Assembly (NCBI GenBank): GCA_947379685.1
Contig: CANCOG010000051.1
Location: 1-15,361, forward strand
Direction of reading: 5' to 3'
From: Flavipsychrobacter stenotrophus
GTDB taxonomy: Bacteria > Bacteroidota > Bacteroidia > Chitinophagales > Chitinophagaceae
Length of the DNA stretch: 15,361 nt
This document shows, piece by piece, positions 7,002 to 13,860 of the stretch. Position 1 is the stretch's first letter, and every line of letters begins with the position of its first letter. The position numbers and the translations under genes are program-made. The notes under the pieces were generated by a model. That model had not been told where the DNA came from and ran no database searches. It was given only the letters and a program-made list of their open reading frames with translations.

Positions 7002-8063
7002 ATGAAAACGCAATTACTTGCGGGGGTAGCCTCCTGCCTGATACTATACGGCTGCCACAAGCCCACGACTACAACCACTACCGAAGTTACCAGCAATGAG
7101 GTGATCAGCGATTTTGTGAATAAAATAGCATTGCCTCAATACTGTGAATTGCAGACGAGGGCTACCGCGCTCCATGCGGCGGTTGTTGCGCTAAATACAG
7201 CCTCTTCCAATACCAGCCTTGTTGCCGCGAGAGGCGCATGGCAAGACGTAAGGGCTTGCTGGGAGCGGTGCGAAGGGTTTTTAATTGGGCCGGTTGAAGA
7301 CGATAACTATGACCCCAATATGGATACCTGGCCGGTGGATTATCTGCAACTTGATTCGTTCACTGCCTATAACACATCATTCAGTGCGGCGGCACTTCAG
7401 GCCCAAAGTCAGTCGCTGCGCGGATTTCACCCGCTGGAGTTTATTTTATGGGGGCGTTCAGGGAATGTTACTGTTGATTCCATTTTCGCAAAGCAAAAAC
7501 AATACATGGTGGCTCTGTCGGAAGATATTTTGCAGACGGTAAGTGGCCTGAGTAGCAGCTGGGCTGCAACGGGTGGTAATTTTCAAGCGCAAATGCTGAC
7601 CGCAGGGAGTGGGTCGACCCGGTTTGTTACCCGAAAGGATGCACTGCTGGCCATAGTAGCCGGAATGAGTGACATTTGCGATGAAGTAGGGTCGGGCAAG
7701 ATCTATGACCCGTATAATGAGTATGATTCTACCAAGACTGAATCGCCATTCTCACATAATTCCATTACTGACTTTATCAACAACATTACCGGGGCTCAGA
7801 GTGTTTACCTGTGCAGTGCTTATGGTCAGAAGGGGGCCAGCATCAGTGCATTGATTGCGGCTAAAAACCTGGCCCTGGACAATAAGCTGAAGCAACAATT
7901 TACCGCTGCAATAAATTCACTAGGCAATGTCTCGGTTAGTCTTGAGACTGCTATCTATACCCAGCGCACACAGTTGCAAAATGCCATGCAGGCAATTAGC
8001 GATTTGCAGGCAACACTGGACGGTTCAGCGAAGCCATTTATACAAACTTACATTACCGATTAA
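7002..8063 (+). CDS. Imelysin family (peptidase M75-like) lipoprotein
   Basis: This is a 353-residue helical protein. The signal MKTQLLAGVASCLILYGC puts the lipidated Cys at 18, followed by a Thr-rich linker. The imelysin hallmark GxHxxE is present as GFHPLE (141-146), within RGFHPLEFILWG. The upstream block DTWPVDY (108-114) and the conserved WQDVRACWERCEGFLIGPVED region (80-100) also fit. Imelysin-like proteins (ICMP, IrpA, EfeO relatives) are envelope proteins linked to iron uptake; peptidase activity is doubtful for most members. The diheme gene begins 12 bases after its stop, so the two are almost surely co-transcribed. Upstream is a structured intergenic element, then the porin-like gene. 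Confidence 0.95.
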   Translation: MKTQLLAGVASCLILYGCHKPTTTTTTEVTSNEVISDFVNKIALPQYCELQTRATALHAAVVALNTASSNTSLVAARGAWQDVRACWERCEGFLIGPVEDDNYDPNMDTWPVDYLQLDSFTAYNTSFSAAALQAQSQSLRGFHPLEFILWGRSGNVTVDSIFAKQKQYMVALSEDILQTVSGLSSSWAATGGNFQAQMLTAGSGSTRFVTRKDALLAIVAGMSDICDEVGSGKIYDPYNEYDSTKTESPFSHNSITDFINNITGAQSVYLCSAYGQKGASISALIAAKNLALDNKLKQQFTAAINSLGNVSVSLETAIYTQRTQLQNAMQAISDLQATLDGSAKPFIQTYITD

Positions 8064-8075
8064 AAGAGCAGTTGC

Positions 8076-9464
8076 ATGAAAAAAGTAATAACGCTTGCGG
8101 GGTTTGTTTTCCTGGTGTTTGGGTGTATGATGTGCCGAAAGGCTGATCCGCATGCGATTGATGACGATAGTAATTTTGATCCACGGCTTTCAGGTGGGCT
8201 GGCTACTTTCTTTGATTTTGGGTCGGGGTCGTTTGGTACGCCCGTGCCAGGGCTGAGTGCGCACGATGCATACGTACATGCATTAGGCGACCAGCTTTTT
8301 GAACAGTCATTTGTTGCGGCACCGGCACCGAGGTTTGGCGGGCTGGGGCCGGTTTTCAATAATTCTTCCTGCGCCAACTGCCACCATAACGATGGGTTTG
8401 GATTGCCGAGTTTCGGGGCATTGGGGTCGTCTATGTTATTACGTATCAGCGTGCCGGGGACCGATGAACACGGCGGTCCGGCAGCGGCCCCTGGTTTTGG
8501 CGGGCAGTTGCAAAATGTGGGGATATTTGGTGTTCAACCTGAAGTGCATGCAGAAGTAAGTTATTCTGAATTACGGGATAGTTTCCCAGATGGAGAACGT
8601 ATTTCCCTCTGGACTCCTTTATACACTCTCTCCAATCCGTATATATCATTGCCATCAGGTTACATGCTCTCGCCGCGGCTGGGGCCACCTGTCTTTGGTC
8701 TTGGCTTGCTCGAAGATATTCCGGAGGCGACAATAGCAGGTTTTGCAGATCCCATTGACGCCAATGGTGACGGTATTAAGGGCCATCCCAACTATGTTTA
8801 CAACCCCTTCAAGAAGAAAATGGAGCTTGGCAGGTTCGGGATGAAGGCGAATACGTCGGACCTGGCGTTGCAAGTGGCGACGGCATTCCAGCAGGACATG
8901 GGTATAACCAGCTATATTCAGCCTTTGAAGAGTGTTCACGGACAGTCGCAAATGAGCTTTGTACCCAATACGCAAACACCTGACCTTGCTGATTCGCAAC
9001 TCAATGCGGTGATTTTTTATATAAAAACCTTGGCGGTACCTGCCAGGCGCAATGTGACCAATGAAGCGGTGAAACGTGGGGAATTACTGTTTAAGCAATT
9101 GAACTGTTCGGGGTGCCATATACCTACGGTGTACACTGGAACTGATATACAGATTCCCGCACTAAGTAATCAGCGTATACATCCATACACCGATATGCTG
9201 GTACACGACATGGGTGCCGGTCTTGCGGACAACAGGCCCGACTACCTGGCGACCGGGACTGAGTGGCGAACCCCGCCGCTTTGGGGAATAGGTATGTTTG
9301 AGCAAACAAATGGTACGCCCTACTTTCTGCATGATGGTCGGGCGCGGTCACTCACAGAGGCTATTATGTGGCATGGGGGAGAGGCACAAAACAGCAAGGA
9401 GCAATTCAGGCAACTGCCTAAGGGTGATCGTGCGGCGGTTATTGCATTTTTGCAATCGCTGTAG
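8076..9464 (+). CDS. Diheme c-type oxidoreductase lipoprotein (DHOR / DUF1111)
   Basis: This 462-residue protein carries two CxxCH heme c sites, CANCH (99-103) and CSGCH (344-348). The signal MKKVITLAGFVFLVFGC gives a lipidated Cys at 17. The spacing of the heme sites, the block TPPLWGIG with PYFLHDGRA near the end, and the final AVIAFLQSL match the DUF1111 / putative thiol oxidoreductase family. That family is related to MauG and bacterial diheme peroxidases. DANGDGIKG (228-236) looks like a calcium-binding loop. The protein acts in the envelope, probably passing electrons; a role in iron redox chemistry with imelysin is inferred from the recurrent pairing. Its substrate is not known. No terminator is obvious downstream. 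Confidence 0.95.
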   Translation: MKKVITLAGFVFLVFGCMMCRKADPHAIDDDSNFDPRLSGGLATFFDFGSGSFGTPVPGLSAHDAYVHALGDQLFEQSFVAAPAPRFGGLGPVFNNSSCANCHHNDGFGLPSFGALGSSMLLRISVPGTDEHGGPAAAPGFGGQLQNVGIFGVQPEVHAEVSYSELRDSFPDGERISLWTPLYTLSNPYISLPSGYMLSPRLGPPVFGLGLLEDIPEATIAGFADPIDANGDGIKGHPNYVYNPFKKKMELGRFGMKANTSDLALQVATAFQQDMGITSYIQPLKSVHGQSQMSFVPNTQTPDLADSQLNAVIFYIKTLAVPARRNVTNEAVKRGELLFKQLNCSGCHIPTVYTGTDIQIPALSNQRIHPYTDMLVHDMGAGLADNRPDYLATGTEWRTPPLWGIGMFEQTNGTPYFLHDGRARSLTEAIMWHGGEAQNSKEQFRQLPKGDRAAVIAFLQSL

Positions 9465-9521
9465 AATGCATTCAAAATCGTCGTCATTCATCCACCCTCA
9501 ACCCAACCGTCTACTTAAAAA

Positions 9522-9856
9522 GCTACCGTTAGGATACAACTCGGGGATGGCGTACACTGGAATTTTTATATACATAATTTATCAATATAAAATGTAACTG
9601 TATGAAAACATGCTATTTATTGACTCTCCTGCCCAGCGTCTCCTCTACTTTTTTTGTGCTGCCGCAAAAAAAGTAGCAAAAAAAGCGGCACTTTGGCGAA
9701 CAGCTCCGCACGCCAAAGTAGCTAAGCTGCGTGTAATTTTGGTTTGGCCACCGCACCGGCATGGCTAAGCTTCCGCACATGATATCCAAAGCCGATTCGG
9801 AGTATTTAAGTCGATCCATTGCCAATATTGCGCAAAAGATGTGTCCTAACGGTAGC
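9522..9856. repeat. Hairpin-rich element bounded by 13-bp inverted repeats
   Basis: GCTACCGTTAGGA (9522-9534) and TCCTAACGGTAGC (9844-9856) are exact inverted copies 335 bases end to end. Inside are a perfect 12-bp stem CTACTTTTTTTG / CAAAAAAAGTAG (9645-9656 / 9665-9676) and an overlapping alternative stem GCCGC / GCGGC (9661-9665 / 9685-9689). A perfect 9-bp stem ACTTTGGCG / CGCCAAAGT follows (9690-9698 / 9711-9719). Reading frames through it are short and look spurious. This could be a MITE-like element or a dispersed RNA-structured repeat. It fills most of the 9465-10071 gap, in which I see no gene. Confidence 0.55.
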
Positions 9857-10015
9857 CCTAAAGGGCGAAGGGGGGGGCTAATGTCTTCGCTTTGCTCACT
9901 TCTTATTGAATTGAGATTAAGCGCAGAGCCGAAGTCCGCCGGTCATTGTTTTTTCATTTTGAATTCCATTGAATAGATATCACGGCGCAAAGAAAATTCT
10001 GGTGCGCTATTGACA

Positions 10016-10050
10016 TTGGATGGAAACCCAATAGTTTTATTCACCTTTGC
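10016..10050 (+). promoter_or_regulatory. Promoter candidate for the Rieske gene
   Basis: TTG (10016-10018) is followed after 23 bases by CACCTTTG (10042-10049) and then C. This is one mismatch from the TAnnTTTG box and at the long end of usual spacing. The box starts 30 bases before the ATG, as in front of the porin-like gene. Confidence 0.4.
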
Positions 10051-10071
10051 AGAGATTTTCTTCAAACAAGC

Positions 10072-10512
10072 ATGAACCGAAAGGAATTTCTTAAATCTTC
10101 GTGTAGTGGGGCGTGTGTCGCCATGAGTTCAGGTTTTCTGATGAGTGCCCTGCTTGCAGCGTGCAAGACGCCACTCGGTGTAATTAAAACATCAGCCGAC
10201 AAGGACAATATGGTCGTGATCCCAGTTTCGGCTTTTGGGCAAAGTGACTACAAGCTGGTGCGTGTCAGTAATTACAATTACGATCTGGCCATCCAGAAAA
10301 AGGAGGACGGGACTTTCTTTGCGCTGGTGATGATGTGTACCCATGCCAGCCAGCCATTAACCAAGACGGGCAATAAATATTATTGCGCAATGCATGGCAG
10401 CCAGTTCACTCACGAGGGGGAAGTGATCAAGGGCCCTGCGGCACAAAGCATGATTCGGCTCTCTGCAGTTGAGTTAAAAGGGAATTTGTATGTGCATTTG
10501 AGGGATTTGTAA
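10072..10512 (+). CDS. Rieske [2Fe-2S] domain lipoprotein
   Basis: This 146-residue protein has a Rieske cluster-binding pattern: C89-T-H91 and C105-A-M-H108, giving two Cys and two His ligands 14-17 residues apart. The two extra Cys that form a disulfide in high-potential Rieske proteins (CTHxxC and CxCH) are replaced by Q94 and M107, so it resembles the ferredoxin-type or other low-potential group. The N-terminus starts MNRKEFLKSSC, reminiscent of a Tat motif but with Arg-Lys rather than twin Arg. The lipobox LLAAC gives a lipidated Cys at 31. It is therefore probably a membrane-anchored envelope electron carrier. It lies 607 bases downstream of the diheme gene on the same strand, with its own promoter candidate. 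A partner oxidase is not visible. Confidence 0.92.
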   Translation: MNRKEFLKSSCSGACVAMSSGFLMSALLAACKTPLGVIKTSADKDNMVVIPVSAFGQSDYKLVRVSNYNYDLAIQKKEDGTFFALVMMCTHASQPLTKTGNKYYCAMHGSQFTHEGEVIKGPAAQSMIRLSAVELKGNLYVHLRDL

Positions 10513-10586
10513 GTTAATCGGCACATCAGTTAATTAGCACACTTTGTCAACACATGCCAGGATTGACCCTTATAAGTGTCAACCTT

Positions 10587-10621
10587 TTTCAGGATGGGGC
10601 GATCAGCACCCCATTCTGAAA
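10587..10621. terminator. Hairpin between convergent genes, possible bidirectional terminator
   Basis: TTTCAGGATGGGG (10587-10599) pairs with CCCCATTCTGAAA (10609-10621) over 13 bp with one G-U pair and a 9-base loop. It lies between the Rieske gene and the convergent collar-protein gene. The T/A bases are inside the stem base instead of a separate T-run, so termination is inferred from position. A weaker palindrome, TTGACCCTT/AAGTGTCAA, sits just before it. Confidence 0.5.
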
Positions 10622-10695
10622 GTTCATGATGCTGCCTGTACAATCTCAGCAGCTGGCGAGACTTAAATAGAGTTCCAACGAAACCGGCAAAGCTA

Positions 10696-11220
10696 TCAGA
10701 TGCCAGGAAACGCCGGGGGATTTCCGGTATAAATGATATAGTTTACGGTGTAATATGGCTGCATGTTATAGTGCCCCATTCCTCCACCTGCGATATCGGT
10801 ACCCCACATTGGGTTACTGGCTTGTGTCTCAAAAGGGAAATCGTTTCCACCCCCACCTTCGAAACTTCCGCCGTGGTAGCCGAAATTTCCGTTGTTGATG
10901 GAGTGGCTATGCTGTGGCATTTCGTCAATGGACAATGGGTGGACGAATTCGCCTCCGGTCGCACCCAGTGTAAAGTCGGCATTGTTTGGGAAATTAGGAG
11001 TATTGCCGTCGGATTGCGTTGCATTACCAGGCCGACCAACCCCTATCAGCGTACGGCCGCAAAGGTTGGGAAGAACACCCGATCGCAACACACCAGAAAG
11101 TTCAGCATACTGCGACGGATTGATCGTTGATCCATCACATAAAAGCCATCCCGCTGGTACTTGCGACCCGGCAAATGCAACAATGGTGCCCACAGGTAAA
11201 ATATTACTCATGATTTTCAT
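10696..11220 (-). CDS. Phage tail collar domain protein (microcystin-dependent protein-like)
   Basis: This 174-residue protein begins MKIMSNILPVGTIVAFAG. It carries the collar domain signature: PVGTIVAFAG (9-18), PAGWLLCDG (22-30) and LPNLCGRTLIG (50-60). A His-rich MPQHSHSINNG (101-111), a Gly-rich loop and the terminal MQPYYTVNYIIYTG follow. Tail-collar domains occur in phage fibres and in chromosomal MdpB-type proteins of unknown role. There are no other phage genes around it, so a prophage is not supported. The frame can start at 11220 or at the second ATG (11211). The excellent upstream promoter would leave only about 10 bases of leader for the first, so the second is quite possible. There is no signal peptide. 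Confidence 0.9.
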   Translation of the reverse strand: MKIMSNILPVGTIVAFAGSQVPAGWLLCDGSTINPSQYAELSGVLRSGVLPNLCGRTLIGVGRPGNATQSDGNTPNFPNNADFTLGATGGEFVHPLSIDEMPQHSHSINNGNFGYHGGSFEGGGGNDFPFETQASNPMWGTDIAGGGMGHYNMQPYYTVNYIIYTGNPPAFPGI

Positions 11221-11236
11221 TTTTTATTGGTAAATG

Positions 11237-11267
11237 CAAACATACAACTAGTCTGTGAAAATGCAAA
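11237..11267 (-). promoter_or_regulatory. Strong Bacteroidota-type promoter for the collar gene
   Basis: On the minus strand TTTG (complement of 11264-11267) is separated by 19 bases from TATGTTTG (complement of 11237-11244), a full match to TTTG-N19-TAnnTTTG. Transcription would begin near 11230. Confidence 0.65.
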
Positions 11268-11484
11268 CGCAGTAAAGTTTCTTGAGTATTTACAATTAGT
11301 TACTCTTTCAAAACACTCCGTTCTGCCCGCAACCCTTGAAACACAGCAGGCTCATAAGGTAGCTTGCCATCATTTTTTGCCACAAATCGCGGCAAAATGC
11401 ACAGTATCTGGCATTGCTGTTAAATTACTATTTTTGCAAAAGGGTGCTTGAACTCGTCCCTGGTCAATAAAATAGATACGGCAT

Positions 11485-11856
11485 ATGAAATTAGGTGCAT
11501 TTTCGGTGAGTCTTAATGTGAAGGATATCAGGGCTTCAAAGCTGTTTTATGAAAACCTTGGCTTCGTTGTTTTGGCAGGAAGTCTGGAGCATAATTACCT
11601 GATCATGAAAAATGAAAATTCTCTAATTGGGTTATTCCAGGGCATGTTTCAGGGTAATATTCTGACATTTAATCCGGGTTGGGATGAAAATGGGCAAAAT
11701 ATTGCTGAATTTAATGACGTGCGTGAAATTCAGCAATTACTCAAGGCAAAGGGTATTAAAATTGAGCCCGAAATAGATGAAACAACAACGGGCCCGGCAA
11801 GTATTATGCTCACTGACCCAGATGGGAATATGATCTATATTGACCAGCATAGATGA
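11485..11856 (+). CDS. VOC / glyoxalase-fold protein
   Basis: This is a complete 123-residue single-module VOC protein. It opens with FSVSLNVKDIRASKLFYENLGF (residues 5-26), the usual first beta-alpha-beta unit. It ends with GPASIMLTDPDGNMIYIDQH, the usual last strands of the second unit. The His normally found at the start of strand one is Ser here (SVSL), and the Glu after DPDGN-x-I is Tyr. The common metal ligands therefore seem missing, and activity as a metal-dependent glyoxalase or dioxygenase is doubtful. Binding or resistance functions remain possible. The ATG at 11485 follows an AT-rich leader. It is transcribed alone, with an intrinsic terminator about 130 bases downstream. Confidence 0.88.
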   Translation: MKLGAFSVSLNVKDIRASKLFYENLGFVVLAGSLEHNYLIMKNENSLIGLFQGMFQGNILTFNPGWDENGQNIAEFNDVREIQQLLKAKGIKIEPEIDETTTGPASIMLTDPDGNMIYIDQHR

Positions 11857-11860
11857 GGGG

Positions 11861-11895
11861 TAAAAGTAAAAAGTCAAAAATTAAAAGTAAAAAGT
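11861..11895 (+). repeat. 14-bp direct repeat
   Basis: TAAAAGTAAAAAGT occurs exactly at 11861-11874 and again at 11882-11895, separated by seven bases, just after the VOC gene. It looks like low-complexity intergenic DNA. Confidence 0.5.
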
Positions 11896-11988
11896 GTGAC
11901 ATGGAACTGGTAGGTTCTGCGTGACTTCTGCTAACCGAGGTGTAAATTGCTGCATCAGTGCTTTACGACATTGGGCAAGAAGGTATTT

Positions 11989-12028
11989 ACAAATCTACTT
12001 GTCGGCAGAGAGGTAGATTTGTTTTTTT
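11989..12028 (+). terminator. Intrinsic terminator after the VOC gene
   Basis: ACAAATCTACTT (11989-12000) pairs with AGGTAGATTTGT (12011-12022) over 12 bp with one U-G pair. It runs into a T-tract ending at 12028. No equivalent T-run exists on the minus strand, so it serves the plus-strand gene. Confidence 0.85.
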
Positions 12029-12085
12029 AAGGTCATCTCATAAATTACGCCTGGTAGTGCAGGGCTATTCTTCATAGCCGTTATC

Positions 12086-12748
12086 TCAAAATTTGCCGGG
12101 AAATTGGTTTATAATTCCATCTGCGAGCATATCTGACATTTGCAAAATTCCTCCGTGAACTTTATCGTAGGCTTTTATATCGGCCTCATAGTCCTTTTTT
12201 ATCCTTGCCACGGCCTCATCTGTGGTCAGTTTCAAATGGTCATGCATCATTGATTTCATTTCATCAAGTTTCCAGCGTGGGTTCGCATGACAGAAAAATG
12301 TGGATATTTCATCAGCATTTGCAGTCCATCTTTTATTTGCGCCATTTAATTTGTCTTTATCACCCGCTTTTGCGGCGTTTATTACGTCAGCAGATATTTT
12401 TATATGATCGAGTAACAAGGCAGTCAGTTTTTTTCCGGCATCTTCTCCATATACTGGTTTAATAGCATTGCCAATATCTTCCTGATTCTGCAACAGACGC
12501 TTTAGTGCCTGGTCTGAGCCTGGAAGTCCATCGACAAGACAGCAGATCACATTTCTTGTCCAGATGATGTGATCTTCCCATAATTTTCGCATATTAATTT
12601 TGAGATCCATGGCTTTAACACTTACCCCCTGGCTACAGGCCATATCCATTGAGGCAGTTTCGGCTGGTTTGTTCTGTTTGGAAGTGCAGCCAGCAGTAAA
12701 TAATGCGCCAATAATGGCGGGAAAAAGGAAATAGACTTTACCCTTCAT
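12086..12748 (-). CDS. Helical lipoprotein with three Asp-His motifs
   Basis: This is a 220-residue protein from the ATG at 12748. The frame is open to an ATG at 12817, but the added 23 residues would precede the signal peptide. MKGKVYFLFPAIIGALFTAGC is a lipoprotein signal with Cys at 21. The body is largely alpha-helical. It repeats an Asp-His motif at LWEDHIIWTRNVI (D59-H60), LLLDHIKISADVI (D114-H115) and MMHDHLKLTTDEA (D170-H171), with KRWTANADEI (139-148) and a C-terminal GGILQMSDMLADGIINQF. I recall an uncharacterised family with the same L-W-x-x-H-x-x-W-T-R start in Bacillus and other bacteria, with no proven function. A bundle binding metal or another cofactor through the repeated His is possible. 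Confidence 0.8.
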   Translation of the reverse strand: MKGKVYFLFPAIIGALFTAGCTSKQNKPAETASMDMACSQGVSVKAMDLKINMRKLWEDHIIWTRNVICCLVDGLPGSDQALKRLLQNQEDIGNAIKPVYGEDAGKKLTALLLDHIKISADVINAAKAGDKDKLNGANKRWTANADEISTFFCHANPRWKLDEMKSMMHDHLKLTTDEAVARIKKDYEADIKAYDKVHGGILQMSDMLADGIINQFPGKF

Positions 12749-12816
12749 GCTTTTTGATTTTAAAAATGACCGATGTGCGGCACAATAATGTTGTATTAAA
12801 ATCATACCCTTGTACA

Positions 12817-12933
12817 TTAGAAGGGAAATAATGGGTTCATAAACCAGAAAGATGTTAGTGCCAATGCACTGATCGTAGAAGGCAGGTTAGCACCCAAATT
12901 CAGGTAGTTGTAGCCATCGGCACGGTTGGCCAT
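12817..12933 (-). CDS. Doubtful 38-residue ORF
   Basis: An ATG at 12933 opens 38 codons to TAA at 12817-12819. The peptide starts MANRADGYNYLNLG and ends with a hydrophobic stretch, LTSFWFMNPLFPF. Its stop overlaps the upstream ATG (12817) of the helical lipoprotein frame as TAATG, which would suit coupled translation. It begins just past the clpP terminator. No homologue is recognised; it may be a remnant or chance. Confidence 0.2.
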   Translation of the reverse strand: MANRADGYNYLNLGANLPSTISALALTSFWFMNPLFPF

Positions 12934-12945
12934 TGCGAAATGCTG

Positions 12946-12982
12946 AAAAAAAAACAAGCAACCCAAATCGATGGATTGCCTG
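12946..12982 (-). terminator. Intrinsic terminator of clpP
   Basis: On the minus strand CAGGCAATCC (complement of 12973-12982) pairs with GGGTTGCTTG (complement of 12955-12964). The 10-bp stem has two G-U pairs and an 8-base loop, and nine T residues follow (complement of 12946-12954). It starts about 20 bases after the clpP stop. Confidence 0.85.
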
Positions 12983-13003
12983 CTTTAAATTCTGAAATGT
13001 CAA

Positions 13004-13702
13004 TTATTTGTTTTCTTCCTTGCGGGGGTTGCGGGCGAGGACTTCATCGACCATGCCATATTCTTTGGCTTCCTGGGCTGTCATCCAGTAGTCGCGGTCA
13101 CTGTCTCTTTCAACTTTTTCGAATGGCTGGCCAGAGTGGAATGCGATGATGTCATACAATTCCTTCTTCAGCTTGCCAATTTCACGTGCTGTGATCTCGA
13201 TGTCGCTTGCCTGTCCTTCTGCACCACCCATTGGCTGGTGTATCATTACGCGGCTGTGTTTGAGTGCGGTACGCTTACCCTTGCTGCCGGCACACATCAG
13301 TACTGCGGCCATAGAAGCTGCGATACCGGTACAAATAGTAGAAACATCGGGGGTAATGATCTGCATAGTATCATAAATACCAAGGCCTGCATAAACGCTG
13401 CCGCCTGGGCTATTCAGGTACATCTGAATGTCCCTTGTGCGGTCGGTACTTTCAAGGAATAACAACTGTGCGGTAACGATGTTGGCTACGTAATCATTAA
13501 TACCTTCTCCCAGGAAAATGATGCGATCCATCATAAGGCGGGAGAATACGTCCATTGAAGCAACGTTCATTGGGCGTTCTTCAATAATGTATGGCGTTAA
13601 GGCATTTGGTGTTTTTGTAAAGGAAGAAGTATAACTATCTACAGTTAGACTACTGATGCCATGATGTTTGATGGCATATTTGCGAAATTCGTTTTGGTTC
13701 AT
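13004..13702 (-). CDS. clpP: ATP-dependent Clp protease proteolytic subunit
   Basis: This 232-residue ClpP has the full Ser-His-Asp triad: S130 in GIAASMAAVLM, H155 in SRVMIHQPMGG, and D204 in SDRDYWMTAQEA. The NSPGGSVYAGLGIYDTM block (97-113), the IEITAREI helix and the C-terminal EYGMVDEVL are standard. ClpP forms a tetradecameric cytoplasmic chamber and works with ClpX or ClpA/C. The N-terminus has about 50 residues before the core, probably including a processed propeptide as in other Bacteroidota. It has its own promoter candidate and a strong terminator, so it is a single-gene unit. No clpX follows within the window. An unrelated lipoprotein gene lies downstream and repeat DNA upstream. 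Confidence 0.98.
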   Translation of the reverse strand: MNQNEFRKYAIKHHGISSLTVDSYTSSFTKTPNALTPYIIEERPMNVASMDVFSRLMMDRIIFLGEGINDYVANIVTAQLLFLESTDRTRDIQMYLNSPGGSVYAGLGIYDTMQIITPDVSTICTGIAASMAAVLMCAGSKGKRTALKHSRVMIHQPMGGAEGQASDIEITAREIGKLKKELYDIIAFHSGQPFEKVERDSDRDYWMTAQEAKEYGMVDEVLARNPRKEENK

Positions 13703-13728
13703 ATAAAACGTTGTTTGTGTTTTTGGTG

Positions 13729-13760
13729 CAAATTTTAATCCATGTTAAATGTAGTGCCAA
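13729..13760 (-). promoter_or_regulatory. Promoter candidate for clpP
   Basis: On the minus strand TTG (complement of 13758-13760) is followed after 21 bases by AAAATTTG (complement of 13729-13736). This is one mismatch from TAnnTTTG. The predicted leader before the ATG at 13702 is about 20 bases. Confidence 0.5.
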
Positions 13761-13860
13761 TAAGTCATAAAACAAACATAGTTTGGTGTCATTTCGCCAA
13801 TTTGTCTATTGGGAATAGTAATAGGGGTGCCAAAAACCACTTTATTGATAGGCTAAGTTT

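Noticed and set aside
9761..9976. 71-residue plus-strand ORF in the diheme-Rieske gap
   Set aside because: It lies in the inverted-repeat element, crosses one of its ends, and includes a homopolymer G run; no domain features are present.
10696..11220. Prophage or tail-like injection system suggested by the collar domain
   Set aside because: No structural, lysis, integrase or sheath gene is adjacent; the domain alone also occurs in ordinary chromosomal proteins.
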